Of a DNA stretch of 31,121 bases, positions 21,388 to 29,903 are shown piece by piece. Source of the stretch: a virus; IMG/VR virus record IMGVR_UViG_3300034374_005843, positions 1 to 31,121 of that record; one strand, 5' to 3'. Both the position numbers and the translations under genes were made by a program. Within the stretch, counting starts at the first letter, position 1; every line of letters begins with the position of its first letter. Below the pieces are notes generated by a model. It made no database searches. It was not told where the DNA came from and worked only from the letters and a program-made list of their open reading frames with translations.

Positions 21388-23687
21388 TAGTACACTTGCT
21401 CAATGGTCTTCGCAGACTCTTGCATCTGCTGCATGGTCGGCCCTATTCGTGCGGCAGGCGCAGCAAACGGCCAATTTGAGCGCGTGCTTGGGTCGCCAAA
21501 TCTGTTGGCTCGCAGGGGTTCCCTCCAAGGTGTCCCGGGCCTAAACGGAGTCCTCACCGGCGGATCATCAACATGGATTCGGTAAGGGTTTCCGTCTTTG
21601 TCATTGATGACAAACTGATCTCCCCCTGGTCCTTCCCGCCCCATCAAGACGACGCTTTTGCCGTCGCGGTCCATTGCAAGCCACACTTGGCCCTGCACGG
21701 AAAGAACATCCTGTATGTACCTCTCGCGGTCCTTAATGTTGAACCCTTCAGTAACCATCTCAAATTGCACCGGGTTGATGTCCTTCAGGTCAAGGACGCT
21801 CAATGCGTCCGGCAGAAATTCCTCCAGCGCTTCAATTGACTCGGGCAGAACCTTTCTCGTATCAAGCGCAACTGTTCCATCGCCTGTGTCAAAGACGTGC
21901 ATCCAGCCAAAAACGTTCTCGACTGCGATCTTTATTGCCTCATCCATGTCAGCCTCGCCTCGGCGGTTAATTTCTTCGGCGTAGTTTATTAGAGAGTTTG
22001 CCCCGGCAACAACATACTCGGGCCTAGCCCCGGCATCATCAGACGCCTGCACCCAAGCCTGATACATGGGGTTTTCCCGAAGAACAGATGCAAATTGAGC
22101 GCGCTTATCATCCGTCAAAACTGACTTCTGATCCGCTCCAAGACGTTGCGCAGAAATAAATGTGTGTGCAAAGTGTTCGTCCTTCACAAAGAAGGACATT
22201 ATATGCTCAAACTTTAAGCCCTGCGCAGCGATGTCCTCAAAAACAATCCATTGATGCTTCTCGTCTGGATAAGACGCCATGATCTCCTTCCATTTATCAA
22301 GAACATCAGCCGGATTTGCATTTAAGATGTCGTCCGCATACTGTTTTGCTTCGCTGTTCTCCAAAAGTGAATGCAGATGCGAAGACAGGTTGAGGTGGTA
22401 TGGACTATCGCCCATTCCTTGGTAACTCAACCTGATGTCATTGACCTCGGTCTGAGCGGCCTGTAAAGCAATCATGCTTGCCTCGGTTGGATTGGCATCG
22501 TGGGCCTGGGCAGCCTGTATCAGTGTCGCATTCGCCTCAACCAAAGCAGGCAGACCGTTGTTTTGGTATCTTACCGGATTGGTCCGCATCCCATTCGCCT
22601 CCTTAGCCAAGTGATCGGCGGCAATCTTCATGGCAGCCCCCACCTTCGGGTCTTTGGAGTTGGCAGCCTTTTTGACCACCTCTGAAATGCTTGCAGCATT
22701 GGTTCCAGAGTAAACCCCGATCACGCCAGCGGCCATCTCGTTAATGTCCATCTTGCGCTCATAGGCAGCAAACTTGGCAGCCCCCTCACGGTCATTGAAT
22801 ACCATCTTAAAGGCGTCCTCTGTGAGCCGATTAACAGGCTTCCCGTTCAGAACCTCGCCAACGTGCTTGTCTGCCAATGCGTCCATGTCCAGACGCTCCT
22901 GGTAATTGTAGGCAGTGAAAGCATTTTTCGCGGCCTCAAGCATGTTCTCTCGGGTGACCGGGTCAATATACTTGGACTCTCGGACAAACTGCTCCCCAAT
23001 CTCTGGATCAACCGAAATCAGGGATTTGGCGACAACCGTGTCGATAGCAGCCTTCTGCTTCTGGATGCGCACCGGCATCCCTTCAAACAGGTTGTCCACA
23101 TTTCGGTGGAGGTCATCCCGTGACCCAACTAAGAACTCACTGTCACCCGTGTTGAAGAATCGCTGATTCGCCTCATTGACCGCCTGAGTGAGCCGAAGGC
23201 TCGCATCATCAATCCGCTTGTTCTCTCGCCCAACCTCAAAGTCCTCCATCATGGAGTTTTTCCAGCCTCCAGACTTGCCTCGGAAGTCGCGTTCAAAGTC
23301 GCCTGTCAACCCACGCTTTGCCACGGTCTCGGAGATAGCCTTCTCCATCTGGGCCTCGGCGTCCTCTGGCGACAGGTTCAGACTGTCCTTGTTGGATGAC
23401 CAATCCCTGCGCCAAGCATCGAGATCATTCGCGGCTTCGGTCTGCCTGAACTTCTGGTCAGCCTCAAACTTCTTCTTGGCATTGATCGCCTGCTCCCGCG
23501 CAAATTCAGCCCCGGCAGCCTCGCGTTGCTTCCGCGCCCCTGCAACCGCAGCCAGCGCACCAGGAACCTGTGACAACCCCTGTGCCGCCCCAGCAAAGCT
23601 TGGAGCGAATGACGCTGCTGACGCCCTCGGCCCTGTTGATCCAGCCACCTGAAGCGGGGCTGCTGTGGATGTTCTTACGGGTGGCAT
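21387..23687 (-). CDS. Internal virion protein, gp15-like
   Basis: 766 residues, starting with an Ala/Pro-rich segment (PPVRTSTAAPLQVAGSTGPRASAA) and then long helical sequence rich in Ala, Glu and Lys. Length, composition and its position directly after the gp14-like gene match T7 gp15 (747 residues), which with gp14 and gp16 forms the internal core and then the ejection tube. The C-terminus (TPFRPGTPWREPLRANRFGD) is Pro/Arg-rich. No sequence motif beyond this allows a firmer call. Confidence 0.7.
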   Translation of the reverse strand: MPPVRTSTAAPLQVAGSTGPRASAASFAPSFAGAAQGLSQVPGALAAVAGARKQREAAGAEFAREQAINAKKKFEADQKFRQTEAANDLDAWRRDWSSNKDSLNLSPEDAEAQMEKAISETVAKRGLTGDFERDFRGKSGGWKNSMMEDFEVGRENKRIDDASLRLTQAVNEANQRFFNTGDSEFLVGSRDDLHRNVDNLFEGMPVRIQKQKAAIDTVVAKSLISVDPEIGEQFVRESKYIDPVTRENMLEAAKNAFTAYNYQERLDMDALADKHVGEVLNGKPVNRLTEDAFKMVFNDREGAAKFAAYERKMDINEMAAGVIGVYSGTNAASISEVVKKAANSKDPKVGAAMKIAADHLAKEANGMRTNPVRYQNNGLPALVEANATLIQAAQAHDANPTEASMIALQAAQTEVNDIRLSYQGMGDSPYHLNLSSHLHSLLENSEAKQYADDILNANPADVLDKWKEIMASYPDEKHQWIVFEDIAAQGLKFEHIMSFFVKDEHFAHTFISAQRLGADQKSVLTDDKRAQFASVLRENPMYQAWVQASDDAGARPEYVVAGANSLINYAEEINRRGEADMDEAIKIAVENVFGWMHVFDTGDGTVALDTRKVLPESIEALEEFLPDALSVLDLKDINPVQFEMVTEGFNIKDRERYIQDVLSVQGQVWLAMDRDGKSVVLMGREGPGGDQFVINDKDGNPYRIHVDDPPVRTPFRPGTPWREPLRANRFGDPSTRSNWPFAAPAARIGPTMQQMQESAKTIEQVY

Positions 23688-23688
23688 A

Positions 23689-24261
23689 TTATGGTGAAGC
23701 CCAATATTGTGATTGACTTACTCCGGGAGTTACATATGACCCGCCCGCGCTTGCTGCGCCTCGCGAAGATCCACCACTTCTACGAAAGCTTGGATTTGAA
23801 GCGATGCTTAACCCCTGCCCGACGCCGCCTAAAAATGTCCCGGCCGCGTTTAGGTAAGACGATGTCACTGCGTTGCGCCCCATCGCCTCCTGCAATCCAG
23901 CCTCGGCCTTGGAGCGTCCTGCGCGAAGCTCCCCGCGATAGATGGCGTTCTGACGATCAAGCTCATCCTGGACCGCAGAGTCAAACATCACATCCTCGGC
24001 AGAACCGGACAACTCGATCCCACTAGCCGCGAAGCGTGCCCGCCTAGTGGCGGCACGCAATCTGTTCCGCCGCGACAACTGGCGGGACTCAGACGCGGCC
24101 TGCTGCTGCGCCGCGATGGCATCATTGCGCGCAACGGCAGCGTTGAACTCGGCGGCGTCCTTCTGTGCCGCCCCAGACTGCACGGCAGAATAGACTCCAA
24201 GCCCGGTTGATACTGTAGAGGCTGCTACCGCCGCTACCCCTAATGCAGTTAAAGATGCCAT
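23689..24261 (-). CDS. Internal virion protein, gp14-like
   Basis: 190 residues. Hydrophobic Ala/Gly-rich N-terminus (LTALGVAAVAASTVSTGLGV), then the family-typical QKDAAEFNAAVARNDAIAAQQQA, an Arg-rich helix (RRNRLRAATRRARFAASGIE) and a Gly/Ser-rich end. This N-A-A-x-A-x-N-x-A-I-A pattern is characteristic of small T7 gp14-like core proteins, which insert into the outer membrane during ejection. The gene overlaps the gp13-like gene by 13 nt and is followed one base later by the gp15-like gene. Confidence 0.78.
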   Translation of the reverse strand: MASLTALGVAAVAASTVSTGLGVYSAVQSGAAQKDAAEFNAAVARNDAIAAQQQAASESRQLSRRNRLRAATRRARFAASGIELSGSAEDVMFDSAVQDELDRQNAIYRGELRAGRSKAEAGLQEAMGRNAVTSSYLNAAGTFLGGVGQGLSIASNPSFRRSGGSSRGAASAGGSYVTPGVSQSQYWASP

Positions 24262-24668
24262 GTCATCATGTGGTAATCGGTCGCGTCGGGACCGTATTTC
24301 TTTAGTGTCGATTCGTAGTCAAAGCCAAGCATTTTTGCCACCCGTTTGGCCTTCTTGTCGCTTGCCTTGATTTCGGCGTGGACTCGATGTAGTCGCAGAT
24401 TTTCGGCTGCATTGTGCAGCATCTCAAAGGCGGCATTCATCAGCGCGTGAGGGTGCTTCTTCGCAGCCGGAAACACTGTTAGCCAAGCAATGCCAACCCC
24501 GGTCCATACCTGCGTGATGCCGCCGATAGCCAGCATCGATCCGTTGCGCAGGGCGGCGTGTTTGCCGGGGGGGATGACAACGAGCCTGTCGGCAATCTCC
24601 TTCAAGAGCAATCCGCTCCGAAAGCAGTCCCGCACATGCTGAGTTGTCAATGCCTCAAGCGTTATCAT
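24249..24668 (-). CDS. gp13-like protein with acetyltransferase fold
   Basis: 139 residues from ATG 24668, set by the ATGA overlap with the tail nozzle gene (a longer frame starts at 24737 inside it). Core phrases ALRNGSMLAIGGITQVWTGV, GIAWLTVFPAAKKHPHALMN, AENLRLHRVHAEIKASDKKA and AKRVAKMLGFDYE follow the GNAT order (central beta strands, a helix, then LGF near the end). T7 gp13 and its relatives (DUF2833) have this fold and are needed to assemble the internal core. It sits exactly between gp12-like and gp14-like genes as in T7, so a structural assembly role is more likely than free acetylation. Confidence 0.75.
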   Translation of the reverse strand: MITLEALTTQHVRDCFRSGLLLKEIADRLVVIPPGKHAALRNGSMLAIGGITQVWTGVGIAWLTVFPAAKKHPHALMNAAFEMLHNAAENLRLHRVHAEIKASDKKAKRVAKMLGFDYESTLKKYGPDATDYHMMTWHL

Positions 24669-27640
24669 TCTGAATTCTCCACCACCAAGACCATCGCAAG
24701 TATGTTCAGCGGGTGAGGCTGCTGCTGCTGAATCCAAACCTGACCCTCATAATCTAGGTCGTTGTCCAAATCGTCGTCGCCATAAATGTTGAACTCTTTC
24801 CACCCCGTGAAGAGGTTTGGAGCCTGATCCATGTCATCATCTTCTTCTCGGTAGTCGTCCTGAATTAGGTCCGACTCGCTTGCTCCGTAACGATGCCCAA
24901 GACTGTTAAGAACGTGTATGTATCCCTTTGGGACTCTCTTCACGCTCCCGCCAGAACTTCCCCAGTCGCCGCGTGGCGCAAGTGGCATACTCTTAACCTT
25001 ACTGATAAATTGCAAACCTGCAATAACAGTCGTCCCTGTGTCATCCAGCGTGATTGCCCCGGACGACACGGTTTTGTCGCCCACATACTCCCCGTCAACC
25101 AAGACCTGCAAGGACTCACCTTCAAGGTGGTTAAGCCCGCGAACCGTAGTGGATGTTGCCGAGCCCGACAGCATGGAGTCTACAAACTTCATCTCGTCCT
25201 TGTCAGTGGCGGACGCAGGATTGAAGTCGGGCAGCAACTTCTCAATGTAGCGAACTGTCTTCGTGTTGATGGTGCGCTTCACCACCATCCAAATCTCATC
25301 TTCAGTCCCTGCGGACGACGGGATGGACGCGATAGACTCAACTACCCCAGTCCCGCCAATCTTCTGCCTTGACCACGCATAGATATCCTGGTCTGCCTCG
25401 TAGGTCAGGGTGATAAGGTCGCCAGTCTCAGTGAGTACCCACACTACGGAATTGGGGTTCTTCTGGTAACGCAGTCTGTTTGCCTGCGTTTGATCGCGAA
25501 GAATGTGCTCCGACGTGATGTTTAGGTCACGGCTCACAAAGCTGTCGGCCTCAAACGAGTAGCGCATGTCATGCACCTCACGCCCCGCCCGCTGGATGAA
25601 CAGCACAGCCGAACCAACGCGCTGGGGCATGTGGCTTGCCAGTGTTCCATTGCTTGTCTGCGTCTTGACATCAACGTTGCTCGGAGTCAGCGGCTCATTG
25701 ATCGTGCTCGCCGCACGCATCTGATACTCCCCGCTCAGTGTCCCGATCAGAAGGACCGGGCCGCTTTCTACCCACTTGATGGCGTTTACCTGGTTGCTCG
25801 CGATTGTGACGGTAATCGCGGAGTCGTCCAACACTGTCCCGTCTGGATCGGTTGGCTGGAAGTTGGCGTAGTCGTCTACTTTGCTACTCCACAGGGTGTC
25901 AGGGTTGTCGTTGGTGCTGGCAAACCACAGACGCTGCTGATGAAAAGAAACAACAGAAGGCCAACCAGTGGTGTCAGACCATGCACCAAGCCGCCAAAAC
26001 ACAGTTTCCCCATCGTTGAGAAGCTTGGTGTTGTTTTCTGGATCTTTCGGGATTTCTGTGTCTTCCGAAATTGAAACAGTAACGTGCGTTGAGTCGGTGT
26101 ATGCAGTGATTTTGCAATCCACCCAATCAGTTCCGTATTGCATTCTAACCCAGCGTCCAACGTCTGTGCTGGCGAATGTCCCAGATGACGCAATAAGAGT
26201 TGCAGTAATGCTCCTATTGGAAATCGTGCATCGGTCTTCTCCAATAGTGTAGCCAGACGCAAGAGTAATCGCAGTTACTCCGCCTGCCCGCGTTGATGAT
26301 GAATCGTCTTCTTTTAAAAGGTCAATTCTCCACCACCCTGTTGATGAAGACGAAATATCATTTGCTCTGGCGTGCCGCCCAACGTCATCATAGTCAAAGA
26401 CGTTAGAGTATGGCGACAACAAACGCGGTCCTCCAACTCCCCCATCATAACCTATGTAATAATAAGTTCCCGCTGGCTGCTCATACACTTTCTGAGGCTC
26501 AATTGTTACTTCAGTTCCGCTTGTGTATTCTGTAATTCTTCCGAGTCCCCACACTCCATTTCCGTTAGAATACTCAATATATTTGCCAACGTCCCCAGAG
26601 ACGAAAATGTCATTGTTACTAGTAACCGTGGCAGTATCCGACACCTTGCCCACGTCAGCAGTTCCTCCAGAGGTGTATGCGGTATAGCCAGTGGAGTCAA
26701 TGCCGTCCAGTGAAAACGTGGTGGTTGAGACAACAGTGATCGTATAGCCTGCGTCATTTACCTCTGTCATGCCGCCGACATCGTATAACCTGACGATGTC
26801 TCCAGTTTCAAGGCCGTGTGCGGACGAAGTTGTGACAACCGCAGGATTGGCTTGAGTAATCCCGCTCACTGTCAAAAGTGTGGCAAGCCTAAACGACGTG
26901 TCCCCAGAGTTAATGCTGAGATACGGCCCCTTTTCGCCATCGAATGTAGACACTGTCCATGTGGTGTCGGCGGTTCGCGTGATCTTCCTCGGCTCGTAAT
27001 CTGGGTGTGCAACATAGAGAACATCCGCACTCTGAGTGAAATACAGGTCGTCAAGATCGGCAGTCGCCCAAGGGGTTGTGAATTCGTAGACAAGGTCCGC
27101 GTCTCCACCAGACGAGTAGGCGGTGTGGCTAGTCGAATCTTCACCAAGAAGCTCAAAGGTGTTAGTCGTTTTGTTAGCAACCTCAAACCTGCGCCCGTTG
27201 AGTTCCGTCATCCCGACGATTCCGCTGATTACGACATGGTCCCCGTTGGACAGGCTGTGTCCAGTCGCAGTGACAACAGCAGGATTGGCCTGCGTCACTC
27301 CGCTGATGGTTTCATTCGTGGACGTGACAACCCCGCTCTGCTTGTAAACGCGGGCGTAGAGGTTGCCCAACTCAAGGATGTATGCCTGAGTCGTGGAGAA
27401 CTCAAACTCAACCAATCTCACTTTTGCAGAACTTGAATTCCAACCGACGATGTCAGTGTCCTTAGTTTCAAGGATCATCTGCGTCCCAGAGCGGCGAAAC
27501 GCGCCGCCTTGCGGCTTGACGATGAAGTTCTCCAACTTCTCCGCGCCGTTGAAATACTTCTGGATGTCCTCGCGAGCGCGCAGCAGCGGCGAAAGCTCGC
27601 CTGCTGTAAAGTTTGTTTGGAGTGTGTGTGAGCGTCCCAT
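24665..27640 (-). CDS. Tail tubular protein B (tail nozzle, T7 gp12-like)
   Basis: 991 residues. The N-terminus (LQTNFTAGELSPLLRAREDI and KYFNGAEKLENFIVKPQGGA) is the well-known start of tail nozzle proteins of podoviruses. Two copies of an about 70-residue beta domain follow at about 112-182 and 258-329 (SGVTQANPAVVTATGHSL...VGMTELNGRRFEV and SGITQANPAVVTTSSAHG...VGGMTEVNDAGYT). The C-terminal half has the expected WFASTNDNPDTLWSSKVDDY and FIQRAGREVHDMRYSFEADS phrases. Six copies form the end of the tail tube. Coupled to the gp11-like gene by TAATG. Confidence 0.9.
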   Translation of the reverse strand: MGRSHTLQTNFTAGELSPLLRAREDIQKYFNGAEKLENFIVKPQGGAFRRSGTQMILETKDTDIVGWNSSSAKVRLVEFEFSTTQAYILELGNLYARVYKQSGVVTSTNETISGVTQANPAVVTATGHSLSNGDHVVISGIVGMTELNGRRFEVANKTTNTFELLGEDSTSHTAYSSGGDADLVYEFTTPWATADLDDLYFTQSADVLYVAHPDYEPRKITRTADTTWTVSTFDGEKGPYLSINSGDTSFRLATLLTVSGITQANPAVVTTSSAHGLETGDIVRLYDVGGMTEVNDAGYTITVVSTTTFSLDGIDSTGYTAYTSGGTADVGKVSDTATVTSNNDIFVSGDVGKYIEYSNGNGVWGLGRITEYTSGTEVTIEPQKVYEQPAGTYYYIGYDGGVGGPRLLSPYSNVFDYDDVGRHARANDISSSSTGWWRIDLLKEDDSSSTRAGGVTAITLASGYTIGEDRCTISNRSITATLIASSGTFASTDVGRWVRMQYGTDWVDCKITAYTDSTHVTVSISEDTEIPKDPENNTKLLNDGETVFWRLGAWSDTTGWPSVVSFHQQRLWFASTNDNPDTLWSSKVDDYANFQPTDPDGTVLDDSAITVTIASNQVNAIKWVESGPVLLIGTLSGEYQMRAASTINEPLTPSNVDVKTQTSNGTLASHMPQRVGSAVLFIQRAGREVHDMRYSFEADSFVSRDLNITSEHILRDQTQANRLRYQKNPNSVVWVLTETGDLITLTYEADQDIYAWSRQKIGGTGVVESIASIPSSAGTEDEIWMVVKRTINTKTVRYIEKLLPDFNPASATDKDEMKFVDSMLSGSATSTTVRGLNHLEGESLQVLVDGEYVGDKTVSSGAITLDDTGTTVIAGLQFISKVKSMPLAPRGDWGSSGGSVKRVPKGYIHVLNSLGHRYGASESDLIQDDYREEDDDMDQAPNLFTGWKEFNIYGDDDLDNDLDYEGQVWIQQQQPHPLNILAMVLVVENSE

Positions 27641-28245
27641 TAGGTCAGGCCACGCACTGTGTCAACGCCGCCACTGCGGGCATCTTCCAGCGCAAAGCTG
27701 GTTGCGCTTAGTCCGGCAATCTGACCGGAGTCGGCGTGTCTCGCCTTCGCCAGGGCTTTTTCAAAGTCGTTCCAAAGGCGCTCCTTCTCCCTGCGCCCAG
27801 TGTTGCCCTGAATCAATGCCATGCACATCCACCAAGCGAGGTAGATTGCAAGTGCGTTTGCCGCCAATGGCGGAATGTCTGACACCGACACATCGTTCTG
27901 GATGTAGCGGATGTAGAGGGTGTCAGAGTTGGAAAGTATGGTGCGTCCCTCGATCTTGTAGTCGTCGTAGGGCTGCGTGCCCTGCCCCGGAGGAAACACG
28001 TAAATCGCATCTGATGGGAATGCGTGCTCGTAGGTGTAATTGTGGTCGGGCGTGTTTGCCGTAGGCGAGGTCGTTGTCCTGGTCGTGGCAAACGTCCACG
28101 GGTGCATACATAGGAACGCCTCAAGGCAAACGTCCCAGCCTGCGCGAACAGCGCGGCCAGAGGCAGTCTCAGCCTCGATCCGCGTAATGGTAGGAGCCCC
28201 GAGATTCATCAGGGCCAAATTGCTGATCGTGACTTGAGTTGCCAT
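27640..28245 (-). CDS. Tail tubular protein A (T7 gp11-like)
   Basis: 201 residues: VTISNLALMNLGAPTITRIE at the start, LEAFLCMHPWTFATTR, HAFPSDAIYVFPPG and LAIYLAWWMCMALIQGNTGR are typical of the gp11 family, which binds the portal side of the tail and connects to the nozzle protein. Its start is immediately after an intrinsic terminator-like hairpin that separates it from the head genes, and it shares a base with the nozzle gene start. Confidence 0.88.
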   Translation of the reverse strand: MATQVTISNLALMNLGAPTITRIEAETASGRAVRAGWDVCLEAFLCMHPWTFATTRTTTSPTANTPDHNYTYEHAFPSDAIYVFPPGQGTQPYDDYKIEGRTILSNSDTLYIRYIQNDVSVSDIPPLAANALAIYLAWWMCMALIQGNTGRREKERLWNDFEKALAKARHADSGQIAGLSATSFALEDARSGGVDTVRGLT

Positions 28246-28252
28246 AGAAAAG

Positions 28253-28282
28253 CCCTGCCGGGGCTGTTATGCCCCGGCAGGG
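28253..28282 (-). terminator. Intrinsic terminator between head and tail genes
   Basis: CCCTGCCGGGGC, loop, GCCCCGGCAGGG: 12 perfect pairs with a 6-nt loop. Read on the minus strand it is followed by CTTTTCT, a U-rich tail. It lies just after the small head protein gene and just before tail tube A, the same place as Tphi in T7, where it lowers expression of the tail genes relative to capsid. Confidence 0.8.
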
Positions 28283-28291
28283 GATTGAGTG

Positions 28292-28777
28292 TTACGAAAT
28301 GTCAACGTAACCGTCGATGTCCTTGTCGGAAGCAGGCGCGTTGGTGCTGACAGTGTCCTCATGGGTCATTGTCAGGTAGCAGTCCTTCACCAACTCGTAG
28401 CCGGGATTGTCTTCCTGCAAGACGCCGAACTCAGCTTCGCCAGCGGCCGCAACAGCAACCTGCGCCGTGGTGAAAAAGTCGGGGTCATCGGAATTGGTCC
28501 CGTCGTACGTGCCGTCGCCGTCCGCTCCTTCAAGGCCGAAGTCAACGACCTGGTTGGAGCCAATCGCCTCAAAGAACAACTTTCCGCCCCAGATGCGCGT
28601 CCCTTTCGGGAGCAGCACCAAGCGAATGGTGTCCAATTCAGCAATTGCGCTGGTCGGGTCATCGGTCGTGTTGTAGGTCCACGACTCGCGGCGAAGCGCG
28701 TCCGCACGATTCCGCTCCTTCGGCCCGTAATTCGGGGCGACAAAAGCGGCCAACTGTTCAGAATTGTAAGTAGCCAT
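28292..28777 (-). CDS. Small head-associated protein after the capsid gene
   Basis: 161 residues, acidic, beta-rich (VVDFGLEGADGDGTYDGTNS; DDPDFFTTAQVAVAAAGEAE). Starts MATYNSEQLAAFVAPNYGPK. It lies directly after the major capsid gene, before the terminator; in several podoviruses with the Bbp19-scaffold-capsid order a similar small protein occurs here and is found in virions. A capsid decoration or stabilising role is plausible but not shown by motif. AGGAC precedes the start. Confidence 0.6.
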   Translation of the reverse strand: MATYNSEQLAAFVAPNYGPKERNRADALRRESWTYNTTDDPTSAIAELDTIRLVLLPKGTRIWGGKLFFEAIGSNQVVDFGLEGADGDGTYDGTNSDDPDFFTTAQVAVAAAGEAEFGVLQEDNPGYELVKDCYLTMTHEDTVSTNAPASDKDIDGYVDIS

Positions 28778-28795
28778 CTGTCAGTCCTTTCTCGT

Positions 28796-29656
28796 TTAGG
28801 ATTCGGTGCATTGAATTTCCACGACCTTCTCCTCATACATGCGGGTCGCGCCGAAGGTGGCGCGTGCATACACTTGGATGGCGTTGCTCATGTCATTCCG
28901 AACGCTGATGTCCGTCTCGATGTCGATGCCGACACCCAAGAGCAGACCGCTACGCGACCAGGCAATGCAGGAGCGGGTAGAGCCCGAAATGTCAATCAGC
29001 TCAGTCCGAATGAACGTGAAGCCGAGGAACGTATTCACTTCGCCCTGAACCAACGCCTTGACGGAGTTGTAGTCAGTGCTAGTGACCTCAGTCGTGCCCA
29101 GCAGATCATCGATCTGTTGGGCCGTGCAGGCGATGAAGCGGGGCTCATCACCAACCTCGTTGGAGTCGAGGATCTTCTTTGCTGCCCGAAGCTTGGCAAC
29201 GGTCATTCCAGCCGAACCGTGCGCGATCTGTTGAGTCGCGGTCGGGAACGTGGTGGAAGTTCCGCCAGTCTCGCCCTCATAGGCCGTTCCGAAGGCAGCC
29301 GAGATGACTTGATTGTCCATCTCGCGTCCGAGCGAGTAAATCGCATTCTGGACGTAGGCCGATTCAGGGTTGGCCGTAGCGCGGATGACATCCTGTTTGT
29401 CGATCATGTCGGCAAAGTGGAAGTCGCGCATATCAACACGCCGACGAACGTGCGGGGTGTCAATCTGCGGGGTGGGCGCGTGGCGGGAGGTTTTCTCAAC
29501 AGCGGAAACGCTGTTGACCCGGTCGAAGTAACCATACTTCGCATTTACAGACTCAACACGAACCGCTGGGCGCAATCGGGAGCCCTGCTGTTGCAGGCCG
29601 ATCTCCAGCATGTCGTGGTAAGACTGCTTAAAGGAGGTGCTAATTTCTGAAGACAT
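28796..29656 (-). CDS. Major capsid protein
   Basis: 286 residues. The sequence features of podovirus-type HK97-like capsid proteins are visible: an N-terminal helix (FKQSYHDMLEIGLQQQGSRL), RVESVNAKYGYFDRV, then a long hydrophobic beta/alpha core (AAFGTAYEGETGGTSTTFPT, GMTVAKLRAAKKILDSNEVG, FIACTAQQIDDLLGTTEVTS) and a C-terminus with FLGFTFIRTELI and IQVYARATFGATRMYEEKVV, the gene-10-like/P22-like domain ending. It is preceded by the scaffold gene and a terminator, and followed by a small head protein, the standard context. Probably the most strongly expressed gene; its leader can fold (29661-29765). Confidence 0.88.
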   Translation of the reverse strand: MSSEISTSFKQSYHDMLEIGLQQQGSRLRPAVRVESVNAKYGYFDRVNSVSAVEKTSRHAPTPQIDTPHVRRRVDMRDFHFADMIDKQDVIRATANPESAYVQNAIYSLGREMDNQVISAAFGTAYEGETGGTSTTFPTATQQIAHGSAGMTVAKLRAAKKILDSNEVGDEPRFIACTAQQIDDLLGTTEVTSTDYNSVKALVQGEVNTFLGFTFIRTELIDISGSTRSCIAWSRSGLLLGVGIDIETDISVRNDMSNAIQVYARATFGATRMYEEKVVEIQCTES

Positions 29657-29660
29657 TGTA

Positions 29661-29765
29661 GGTAGCCTTTCTCTTGCAATCGTTTCGGATCGGTTGAGCT
29701 ACCCACAAATGCGGACTCTCCCATAACAGCTTTTCTCCGCTGCTGGAAGGCGGGGCTTTCCCCGC
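29661..29765 (-). promoter_or_regulatory. Structured leader of the capsid gene
   Basis: On the minus strand the 190-nt region between the scaffold terminator and capsid ATG contains GCGGGG-aaag-CCCCGC (29765-29750), CAGC-ggagaaaa-GCTG (29742-29727) and GGTAGC...GCTACC (29703-29698 with 29666-29661). The last stem ends 4 nt before the capsid start codon and covers part of the probable AGAAAGG ribosome site, so it could control capsid translation. I see only weak -10/-35 candidates around 29800-29850. Confidence 0.5.
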
Positions 29766-29845
29766 TGTCACTGGGCTCGACGTGTCAAGTTGTCCAGATA
29801 TGATGATGCGTAACAAGTATTCAGGAATTGGTCAAGCAACAAAAA

Positions 29846-29887
29846 TGCCCCGCCTCGGTAAAAACAAAGAAAACCCGAGGCGGGGCA
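29846..29887 (-). terminator. Strong intrinsic terminator after scaffold gene
   Basis: TGCCCCGCCTCGG and CCGAGGCGGGGCA pair over 13 bp with a 16-nt loop; on the minus strand the 3' arm is followed by TTTTTG. It lies 16 nt after the scaffold stop and before the capsid leader, implying that the capsid gene has its own promoter or is reached by readthrough. Confidence 0.88.
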
Positions 29888-29903
29888 AGGGAGAAGGGGC
29901 TCC

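Noticed and set aside
28289-29650. 453-residue + frame opposite the capsid genes
   Set aside because: Antisense shadow of two well-supported minus-strand structural genes; long only because of their codon use.
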